Source of the DNA: JAAETI01 sp965368515
GTDB lineage: Bacteria; Actinomycetota; Acidimicrobiia; Spongiisociales; UBA5794
Assembly: GCA_965368515.1 (NCBI GenBank)
Contig: CBDUNF010000046.1
Span: 1-20,034 of the forward strand
DNA length: 20,034 bases
Reading direction: 5' to 3'
Shown: one piece after another, positions 14,996-20,034 of the stretch
Layout of the letters: each line of letters starts with the position of its first letter
Position numbering within the stretch: position 1 is the first letter of the stretch
The notes under the pieces: generated by a model
The model's input: the letters and a program-made list of their open reading frames with translations, nothing else
Databases searched by the model: none
Told to the model about the DNA's origin: nothing
Position numbers and translations under genes: made by a program

Positions 14996-15342
14996 TGCGG
15001 TTTGGTCACGCAGAAGACATTTCCTTCCACGTCGGCCAGAACTGACCAATGAAAGCCTGACATCTCGTGGTCTTCGACCCTGGAGCCACCGATGGCAAGG
15101 ATGTTGGCTGTGAACGCCTCCGGGTCTTCAGCGACGAGGTCGAGGTGAATCCGGTTCTTGCCGCTCCGCGCTTCTGGGACCTTCTGCAACGCCAGCGCCG
15201 GGCCACCGTCGCTCAGCCGACTCAGCCAGATGTAGCTCGGATACCGCACCTTCACCTCGAGGTCGAGCGCCTTTGTCCAGAACTCAGCCATCGCGTCGAT
15301 GTCGTTGCAGTCGATCATCACGGTGCCGACGGTTGCGCTCAT
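14992..15342 (-). CDS. VOC superfamily (glyoxalase/bleomycin-resistance-like) protein
   Basis: A 116-residue single-module vicinal-oxygen-chelate protein. It begins VGTVMIDCNDIDAMAEFWTKALDLEV, the standard first beta-alpha-beta unit. It then has NRIHLDLVAEDPEAF with the conserved His, and ends WSVLADVEGNVFCVTKPH with the conserved Glu before N-x-F-C. This looks like the Glyoxalase_6-type subgroup, often of unknown substrate. The ATG overlaps the stop codon of the upstream dcd gene (ATGA), with GGAGGAAAC just before it, so it is the second gene of a two-gene operon. There is no evidence that it participates in nucleotide metabolism. Its stop codon interlocks with that of cfa on the other strand. 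Confidence 0.87.
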   Translation of the reverse strand: MSATVGTVMIDCNDIDAMAEFWTKALDLEVKVRYPSYIWLSRLSDGGPALALQKVPEARSGKNRIHLDLVAEDPEAFTANILAIGGSRVEDHEMSGFHWSVLADVEGNVFCVTKPH

Positions 15343-15911
15343 GTTTCCTCCGGGAAGTCGCGATGGATGCGTGACGGTGTGGGACCGCTTTGACCCTGGT
15401 ACTTCGAGCCTGCCTCTGGTGATCCGTATGGATGCTCGGCGGGTGTGCTCAGTTGGTAGAAGGACACTTGCCCAATCTTCATCCCCGGGTAGATGGCGAT
15501 CGGGAGGTTGGCGACATTGGACAGTTCGAGAGTGACCTGCCCTTTGAACCCCGGGTCGATGAAGCCTGCGGTTGAGTGGATGAGGAGTCCGATCCTGCCC
15601 AGGCTCGACTTGCCCTCGAGGCGGGCGACGATGTCATCGGCCAGACCAATCACTTCGAGGGTCGATCCGAGCACGAATTCGCCAGGGTGGAGGATGAACG
15701 GCTGCTCCTCCGTCGCCGAAACTGCCGTGGTGAGGTCCTCCTGGGGTGCCTTGGGGTCGATAACCGCATACTTGTGGTTCTCGAACACACGGAAGGTGGC
15801 ATCACAACGTAGATCGATGCTCGACGGCTGCACCATCGCTGCATCGAAAGGATCGATGACGATCCGCCCGTCGGCGACGGCTTCCTTGATAGTGCGATCG
15901 GAGAAAATCAT
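15339..15911 (-). CDS. dcd: dCTP deaminase, probably bifunctional dCTP deaminase/dUTPase
   Basis: Deaminates dCTP towards dUMP for thymidylate synthesis; cytosolic trimer. The protein has 190 residues, the usual length. Characteristic runs are VQPSSIDLR (27-35), LHPGEFVLGSTLE (74-86), LEGKSSLGRIGLL (98-110), HSTAGFIDPGFKGQ (112-125), LELSNVANLPI (128-138) and SKYQGQSGPTPSR (169-181). These segments are nearly the same as those I recall from the Mycobacterium enzyme, which both deaminates and hydrolyses to dUMP; HSTAGF fits that bifunctional type. The ATG at 15911 starts the protein at MIFSDR, matching the family. The frame extends to 16025, but the added residues are not family sequence. The ribosome site (AGGAAG) is rather distant at about 14 bases. 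The 3' end overlaps the VOC gene. Confidence 0.95.
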   Translation of the reverse strand: MIFSDRTIKEAVADGRIVIDPFDAAMVQPSSIDLRCDATFRVFENHKYAVIDPKAPQEDLTTAVSATEEQPFILHPGEFVLGSTLEVIGLADDIVARLEGKSSLGRIGLLIHSTAGFIDPGFKGQVTLELSNVANLPIAIYPGMKIGQVSFYQLSTPAEHPYGSPEAGSKYQGQSGPTPSRIHRDFPEET

Positions 15912-16289
15912 GATCGCGATCGTAGCTTCCTGGTCATCGACAAGCCGGCAGACATCGTCCCAGAAGATGCCATTCGGATCTTGTATGTGACCCCCTGTTC
16001 TGATAAACCGGACGCATAGTAACAAGGGGAGGACGCGGGCATTCTCTTACCGAAATGAAGCCACGGGCCATTGCGCGGCCCGTGGCTTCTTCAACCGAAT
16101 AACGCTGCGTTTGCGTATTGATCGGCTGTGTCGATTGTACCTATCCCGTTGGTGGGCACGAGGGGTTCGGGGACCTAGCCAGAAGTCGGTTCCGCGGTTG
16201 CTAAGCCCGCTCCTCCTCCCGTCTGCCGTCGAGAGGAGGTTGAGTCGTATCCATCCATCTCCGGATCACGACACAGGAAGGTAGTCATT
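15912..16289. other. Divergent intergenic region between dcd and the secreted-protein operon
   Basis: This 378-base region separates dcd (-) from the SipW-like locus (+). It holds a long-spaced inverted repeat (ccccctgtt at 15991-15999 and aacaagggg at 16021-16029, eight of nine paired), the strong hairpin at 16057-16089, and a weaker hairpin (cctcctc 16212-16218 with gaggagg 16233-16239) about 50 bases before the first secreted-protein gene. A GC-rich stretch at 16145-16215 could fold, but I could not match it to a known riboswitch core. No tRNA, SRP RNA or coding frame was recognised. Confidence 0.5.
16057..16089. terminator. Terminator-like hairpin in a divergent promoter region
   Basis: The arms gaagccacgggcc (16057-16069) and ggcccgtggcttc (16077-16089) form a perfect 13-bp stem with a 7-base loop. 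Reading on the - strand it is followed by ATTTCGG, on the + strand by TTCAACC; neither tail is strong. No protein gene on either strand ends next to it. Confidence 0.6.
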
Positions 16290-16874
16290 TTGCTTTCGAC
16301 AAGATCCCCACGCCTAGGCGTATTCCTGATGGCGCTGGTAGTCGTTCTCGCGACGATCGGGGTTGCCTCGGCACTCTGGTCCAAGACCTTGACGGTTGAT
16401 GGCAGTGTCGCCACCGGCACCGTCAGCATCGAGTTCGTTGACTGGATCGACCACTACGAGAACGAGGGAATCCAGGGGCTCGGGCTCAAGGACGTCGCCG
16501 ATTGCGTCGGCAGCTTCGGTCTCGAATACCCGAACCGAATGGGCTTCGACGTCATCAACGGCTATCCCGGCTACGAATGCTGGGCAGTTGTCCATGTAAC
16601 TAATACCGGAAACATCCCGGTCCACCTATATCGACCCGACGTGACAACCGATGCGACACCTGCCGAGATCACGTTTGACGTGCTCGACGCGGATTTCTTG
16701 ATACCGGGCTTTGACACAGTCCCCGCCTGCTACGCCGATGATGCCCAAATCCACTCGGGCGACACGGCGCATTGCACTCTTCACTTCCGTGTTGAGCAAG
16801 GGGCCCTGCAGGGTCACACCTACACCTACGAGATGCTCTTCGAGGGCAGGCAGTACAACGAGCCGCGGCCGTAG
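16290..16874 (+). CDS. Secreted protein with SipW-dependent-type signal peptide (TasA/CalY-like), paralog 1
   Basis: A 194-residue exported protein, first of three tandem paralogs. The basic N-terminus (STRSPR) and hydrophobic core LGVFLMALVVVLATIGVASA end at an A-x-A-like site before LWSKTLTVDGSVATGTVSI, matching the short signal-plus-TGTL pattern of SipW substrates such as TasA and CalY. VTNTGNIPVHLYRPD is the NTGxxP strand common to that beta-sandwich class. Four cysteines (in ADCVG, YECWA, PACYA, AHCTL) could form two disulfides. The C-terminus is EGRQYNEPRP. The start is TTG at 16290 with AGGAAGG about eight bases upstream. The signal peptidase gene is three genes downstream. It probably acts at the cell surface or in the extracellular matrix; fibre formation is inferred, not shown. 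Confidence 0.8.
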   Translation: MLSTRSPRLGVFLMALVVVLATIGVASALWSKTLTVDGSVATGTVSIEFVDWIDHYENEGIQGLGLKDVADCVGSFGLEYPNRMGFDVINGYPGYECWAVVHVTNTGNIPVHLYRPDVTTDATPAEITFDVLDADFLIPGFDTVPACYADDAQIHSGDTAHCTLHFRVEQGALQGHTYTYEMLFEGRQYNEPRP

Positions 16875-16910
16875 CAGCACGACTCGGCAAAACCAGGAGG
16901 AGGAAACAAA

Positions 16911-17492
16911 GTGATACGAATGAGATCAATGCGAATGGGTTTGCTGTTGATGGCGCTTGTGGTTGCGCTCGCCGCCATCGGTGTCGCCAGCGCACTGTGG
17001 TCGAAGACGTTGACGGTCGACGGATCGGTGTCGACCGGTACCGTCGACATGACGTTGGTATACGGCGGGTCCTATGAGAATGAGACATATGTTGAGAACA
17101 ACCTCAAGGACGTAGCCAGCTGCACGGCTGGCTGGGTCGGCGACAACTCCGACGAGCTCGTCGTGAGGGTGGAGAACGGGTACCCCAGCTTCGAGTGCTG
17201 GGCTGAATTCGAGATCATGAACACGGGCACGATCCCGATTCACATCTACCAACCCGACCTGACGATCAACGCCGGACCCGATGAGCTGACTGTCGAGCTG
17301 CTCGATGCGCCGTACACGCTCCCCGACAACGTTGTTGTGGACGCCTGTTACGCCGATGACACCCAACTCCACGCGGGCGATGTGGCCTATTGCGCCATGT
17401 ACATCCATGTTGAGCAGGGTGCGATGCAGGATCACACCTACACATTCACCGGCACGATCGAGGGACGGCAGTACAACGAACCCCGTCCGTAG
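16911..17492 (+). CDS. Secreted protein with SipW-dependent-type signal peptide (TasA/CalY-like), paralog 2
   Basis: A 193-residue paralog of the preceding protein. The signal is MIRMRSMRMGLLLMALVVAL followed by AAIGVASA, then LWSKTLTVDGSVSTGTVDM; the junction is almost identical to paralog 1, while the middle of the mature protein has diverged. The four cysteines are kept (ASCTA, FECWA, DACYA, AYCAM), as are NTGTIPIHIYQPD, ADDTQLHAGD and the C-terminal EGRQYNEPRP. The mature chain is acidic (YGGSYENETYVENN, GDNSDEL). The GTG at 16911 has a very strong AGGAGGAGG seven bases upstream, which may make this the most heavily translated gene of the set. It lies 36 bases after paralog 1 and 10 before paralog 3, in an operon with both. 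Confidence 0.82.
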   Translation: MIRMRSMRMGLLLMALVVALAAIGVASALWSKTLTVDGSVSTGTVDMTLVYGGSYENETYVENNLKDVASCTAGWVGDNSDELVVRVENGYPSFECWAEFEIMNTGTIPIHIYQPDLTINAGPDELTVELLDAPYTLPDNVVVDACYADDTQLHAGDVAYCAMYIHVEQGAMQDHTYTFTGTIEGRQYNEPRP

Positions 17493-17502
17493 GGGGTGAC
17501 AC

Positions 17503-18081
17503 ATGGCTAGCAACCGTCTCACTCCGCTGATTGTGGCGGCGCTCGTGGCGTTGGCTTCAGTCGGTGTCGTCTCGGCACTGTGGTCGAAGACCCTCACCGT
17601 CGACGGAACAATCGCCACCGGCGATCTGGATGCGGGCTGGACCTTCGCTGCATGTCGGGACTTCGAGACAAAGGATGTCGGTCAGGTGTCGGTGCCGGAG
17701 GCCGACGCAATGGGAGACGTCCCCGGCCTCGAAACCATCGGATTCCAGGTGACCGATGCCTACCCGGGCTACCGGGCAGACTGTCAGCTGGAGTACACCT
17801 ATACCGGGAGTGTCCCTGCCCATGTCGAGGAAATCACCTTCGACCCGGGAGCGCTGACTGGATGCGATGTGGTCCAACGACCCACGGGAACTCTTGTCGC
17901 TGAATGCGACGAGATGACCGTCACTTGGGTAGATGGCCTCTGCTCCCAGCTACACGCAGGGGACTTCATCGCAGGAAGCCTGCGCGTCGACATCAAGCAG
18001 GCCGCCGAGCAGGCAACCGACTACGACTTCGATCTCGGAGTCCTGTTGGTGCAGTACAACGAAAGCGCGTGCCCCGGCTGA
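17503..18081 (+). CDS. Secreted protein with SipW-dependent-type signal peptide (TasA/CalY-like), divergent paralog 3
   Basis: A 192-residue third paralog. The signal and junction are preserved (LIVAALVALASVGVVSA then LWSKTLTVDGTIATGDLDAG), but the mature domain has diverged strongly. The cysteine pattern is different, with six Cys (ACRD, DCQL, GCDV, ECDE, LCSQ, ACPG). The NTGxxP strand becomes YTGSVPAHVEEI. The shared LHAGD motif remains, and the C-terminus is VQYNESACPG instead of RQYNEPRP. This could be a minor or capping subunit beside two major ones, by analogy with TapA and TasA in Bacillus; that role is an inference. The ATG at 17503 follows AGGGGGTG, which overlaps the upstream stop. 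Its own stop shares a base with the start of the signal peptidase gene (TGATG), so the two are translationally coupled. Confidence 0.78.
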   Translation: MASNRLTPLIVAALVALASVGVVSALWSKTLTVDGTIATGDLDAGWTFAACRDFETKDVGQVSVPEADAMGDVPGLETIGFQVTDAYPGYRADCQLEYTYTGSVPAHVEEITFDPGALTGCDVVQRPTGTLVAECDEMTVTWVDGLCSQLHAGDFIAGSLRVDIKQAAEQATDYDFDLGVLLVQYNESACPG

Positions 18082-19493
18082 TGACGTTTCTCCACGATTC
18101 GCGGCGCACAGACCACTGGTATCTGCAGCCGTGGATGACTGAGTTTCGTCCGGAAACACGGGAGAGGGTGGAGCCGACACATTCGGCTCCACCCCTACCT
18201 ACGCGTGTGAAGCTGCTCCGAAAGCTCACCGCCACCCCAGAGTTGTTCACCCCATTGCGGCGGCGCCTGCTGCCGGCCTCCCCGCTGCTCGCCGGCAGCC
18301 TGCGCGTTGGCCTTCCGATAACGGAGCGCAGACTGCAGATCGAACGTATGTTGGTTCTTGGTGTTGTTGTCGTCGCCGCGATGGTGTTCGGTGCGATCAA
18401 CGCCGGCTTCCCCGAGCAGTTGCTGGGTGCCGTTGGCGTTTCGCCCGGCCACCACATCTTCTGGCAGGTGGCTCAAGCGGGGTACTGGTCTTGCCTGACG
18501 ATGGCTGCGATTGCGGTTTGGCGGTTCTCACTTGTCGCAACACCGCGGCCGACCGCTCCGCTTTTGAGCGCGGCTGCCCTTGCCGCCGTTTTTCAGATAT
18601 CGCTCCTCGTCGGAGCCGGCCTGCTATTCGGCTTCGGTCGTTCCCCCTATTCGGCGGGTCCCATCGATGTCGCGGCCAACCTTCTTTACGTCGGTGCGGT
18701 TCTAGTGGCTGTAGAAACCGCTCGGGCATGTGTCGTGGTAGTGCTGGCCCGCACCAACCCGGTCGCGGCAATTGCGGTGGGAACTGTTGTCTTCGCCTTG
18801 ATTCGTGTCCCCCTGGCTCGGCTCACCTCGCTCAGTGGAGGGGAAGCAGCGTTCTCGTTCCTTGGCGGCGACCTGCTGCCAGCATTGGCAATCGGACTCG
18901 TGGCTTCGGTTCTTGCAGCTTCTGGGGGCCCGCTTCCGGCCATCCTCTACGGTGGGATTCTTCAAGCATTTGAGTGGCTGTCGCCCGTGCTCCCCGATCT
19001 CGACTGGGCCGCCGCCGCCTTTGTCGGAACCCTGGGACCGGTTCTGGTGCTCGGCCTACTCGAGCATCCTGAGCCCGGTGTGATCGACGTTGAGGAAGTG
19101 CGACGCCCACGTGCGGGCATGGCTGCTGCCGTAGCCACCGTCGCGGTGGTTTGGTTTATCGGAGGCCTGTTCGGCGTTCGCCCGGTGGCGGTGAGTGGTC
19201 CGAGCATGCCTCCGACGTATCACGTTGGAGATCTCGTAATCGTGCAGGAGGTCGCTGCACCGGAAATCAGTATCGGCGACGTGGTTCTCTATCGACACGG
19301 TTCGATTGACGTTGTTCATCGCGTGATTGATATAGCGGTGGATGGTGGAGCTTTGGTGTTTGTGACGCAAGGGGACGGGAACAACGTTGCCGACGAGCCG
19401 TTCATTGCGCCGGACGAGTTAGGGCGTGTCGTCGCCGTGGTGCCGAAGGTAGGTTGGCCCAGCGTCTTTGTTCGCGATCTACTGTCTGGCTAG
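18081..19493 (+). CDS. Polytopic membrane protein with C-terminal S26B (SipW/archaeal-type) signal peptidase domain
   Basis: A 470-residue protein, probably the dedicated signal peptidase for the three secreted proteins encoded just upstream. Residues 1-88 are polar and basic, likely cytoplasmic. Residues 89-330 hold about eight hydrophobic segments, and 345-366 a last helix. The peptidase domain follows: SGPSMPPTYHVGD (S375 as nucleophile), VVLYRHGSIDVVHRV (H413, the His-for-Lys replacement that defines the S26B/SipW/ER type), and TQGDGNN..D (D432, D438). Typical SipW is under 200 residues, so the membrane region is an extra domain. Within it VETARACVVVVL, FALIRVPL and GGPLPAILYGGILQAF faintly recall CPBP (CAAX protease-like) motifs with key residues lost. 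The frame is open from 17904, but the ATG at 18081, overlapping the previous stop, is preferred. Confidence 0.85.
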   Translation: MTFLHDSRRTDHWYLQPWMTEFRPETRERVEPTHSAPPLPTRVKLLRKLTATPELFTPLRRRLLPASPLLAGSLRVGLPITERRLQIERMLVLGVVVVAAMVFGAINAGFPEQLLGAVGVSPGHHIFWQVAQAGYWSCLTMAAIAVWRFSLVATPRPTAPLLSAAALAAVFQISLLVGAGLLFGFGRSPYSAGPIDVAANLLYVGAVLVAVETARACVVVVLARTNPVAAIAVGTVVFALIRVPLARLTSLSGGEAAFSFLGGDLLPALAIGLVASVLAASGGPLPAILYGGILQAFEWLSPVLPDLDWAAAAFVGTLGPVLVLGLLEHPEPGVIDVEEVRRPRAGMAAAVATVAVVWFIGGLFGVRPVAVSGPSMPPTYHVGDLVIVQEVAAPEISIGDVVLYRHGSIDVVHRVIDIAVDGGALVFVTQGDGNNVADEPFIAPDELGRVVAVVPKVGWPSVFVRDLLSG

Positions 19494-19499
19494 GTGCTT

Positions 19500-19904
19500 C
19501 TAGCCGACAAACTCGATGGTGTGGCTCATCTCGGCCGTGGCCGCAAGCATCGTGTACACCGAACAGTATTTGTTCTCGGTGAGCGCGATCGCACGAGCAA
19601 CACGGCCTTCGTCGACGTCGCCACCGACTCGGTAGTGGGCGTGGATCTTGGTGTACACCCGTGGGGGCTCATCCGCCCGCTCGCCCGATACCTCGACCTC
19701 GAATGAGGTGAACGGCTGGCGCATCTTCTCGAGGAACTCGACAACGGTAACGGCGCTACATCCGCCGAGCGAGGCAAGCAGCATCTCCATAGGGCTGGCC
19801 CCGGTATCGCGTGCGCCACTCTCCAGCCGAACGGTGTGGCCCGACGCACTGGTGGCGTCAAACTTCGAACCCGCAACGTGTCTGACGGTCGCGATGCTGT
19901 CCAT
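19500..19904 (-). CDS. OsmC/Ohr family protein
   Basis: A 134-residue protein of the OsmC/Ohr fold, whose members reduce organic hydroperoxides with paired cysteines in the cytosol. Both expected cysteines are visible: C49 in MLLASLGGCSAVTVVEFLEKM and C114 in ALTENKYCSVYTML. The length and the ASPMEMLLASLGGC segment fit the OsmC (YhfA-like) branch better than Ohr proper, so the true substrate is uncertain. The ATG at 19904 has GGGAG five bases upstream. Only 21 bases separate it from the hairpin that follows the tRNA-Gly gene, leaving no normal room for a promoter. It converges on the signal peptidase gene, with a six-base gap between stops and no terminator. Confidence 0.9.
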   Translation of the reverse strand: MDSIATVRHVAGSKFDATSASGHTVRLESGARDTGASPMEMLLASLGGCSAVTVVEFLEKMRQPFTSFEVEVSGERADEPPRVYTKIHAHYRVGGDVDEGRVARAIALTENKYCSVYTMLAATAEMSHTIEFVG

Positions 19905-19925
19905 GGTGGCTCCCGATCTACGAGA

Positions 19926-19949
19926 AATCCCGCCAACGCTGGCGGGATT
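19926..19949 (-). terminator. Hairpin terminator downstream of tRNA-Gly
   Basis: The arms aatcccgcca (19926-19935) and tggcgggatt (19940-19949) form a perfect 10-bp stem with a 4-base loop. On the - strand it is followed by TTCTCG. It lies 13 bases after the tRNA 3' end and 21 bases before the OsmC start codon. Confidence 0.75.
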
Positions 19950-19962
19950 GTGCTCAATCTCG

Positions 19963-20033
19963 AGCGGGTGAGGAGAATCGAACTCCCGTATTCAGCTTGG
20001 GAAGCTGATGTTCTGCCATTGAACTACACCCGC
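19963..20033 (-). tRNA. tRNA-Gly (anticodon CCC)
   Basis: On the - strand a full cloverleaf can be drawn. The acceptor stem GCGGGTG pairs perfectly with CACCCGC. The D-arm carries TTCAATGGCAGAA. The anticodon stem TCAGC/GCTGA encloses TTCCCAA, giving anticodon CCC for codon GGG. The T-arm is GGGAG-TTCGATT-CTCCT, with one G-T pair. There is no variable-loop extension. The discriminator base is T, and CCA is not encoded. The length of 71 is usual for tRNA-Gly. The gene is complete, with one base of window remaining beyond its 5' end, so its promoter is outside. Confidence 0.95.
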
Positions 20034-20034
20034 A

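Noticed and set aside
15912..15921. GATCGCGATC palindrome just upstream of the dcd start codon
   Set aside because: It is a short GC-rich palindrome made of GATC/CGATCG words common throughout the window; position alone is not enough to call an operator.
16093..16289. Possible riboswitch (c-di-AMP or c-di-GMP type) in the leader of the secretion operon
   Set aside because: GC-rich blocks such as GGTTCGGGGACC looked suggestive, but I could not match the conserved core of either class; only generic hairpins remain.
17904..18080. N-terminal extension of the signal peptidase frame
   Set aside because: The first 59 codons overlap the end of paralog 3 out of frame and are Arg-rich; the ATG at 18081 overlapping the stop is a better start.

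Overview
The window looks like chromosomal DNA of a high-GC Gram-positive bacterium of the Actinomycetota, possibly an Acidimicrobiia-like environmental lineage; the class is inferred, not shown. Supporting signs are GC-rich codon use with many GTG and TTG starts, a deazaflavin (F420)-type nitroreductase-family protein, a dCTP deaminase whose conserved stretches match the bifunctional dCTP deaminase/dUTPase type known from Mycobacterium, several GC-rich hairpin terminators, and one gene with an apparently leaderless promoter. There is no rRNA, CRISPR array, transposon or integrase. The one tRNA is tRNA-Gly(CCC) at the right edge.

Layout. 1-638 (-): amidohydrolase, cut by the window edge. 823-3228 (+): orphan sugar-importer ATPase (UgpC/MalK type) and a ROK-family regulator, each followed by a strong hairpin. 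3550-4191 (-): F420-type nitroreductase-family protein with a 12-bp perfect palindrome just upstream. 4415-6737 (+): small conserved-looking protein, EamA/DMT exporter, and an orphan oligopeptide-type ABC ATPase that starts inside the exporter gene. 6820-11898 (+): tightly coupled cassette of a 1177-residue double FtsX-domain permease and two ATPases, the first with an AbrB-like C-terminal tail. 11919-12550 (-): four-helix membrane protein and a small XRE regulator. 12732-13640 (+): NAD-type 6-phosphogluconate dehydrogenase. 13751-14995 (+): cyclopropane-fatty-acid synthase. 14992-15911 (-): overlapping dcd and VOC genes. 16290-19493 (+): a four-gene secretion locus. 19500-20033 (-): OsmC-family protein and tRNA-Gly.

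The most interesting part is 16290-19493. Three tandem paralogous secreted proteins of about 193 residues share a nearly invariant signal-peptide/mature junction (SALWSKTLTVDG followed by TG) and a QYNE C-terminal motif. They resemble the SipW-dependent TasA/CalY (camelysin) class. The fourth gene overlaps the third by one base. It encodes a 470-residue polytopic membrane protein ending in an S26B-type (SipW/archaeal/ER-like, Ser-His) signal peptidase domain. The simplest reading is a self-contained export-and-processing module for surface or fibre proteins, with a dedicated peptidase fused to a membrane domain that faintly resembles a catalytically dead CPBP (CAAX protease-like) fold. The other genes are mostly housekeeping or transport functions in short, translationally coupled units.
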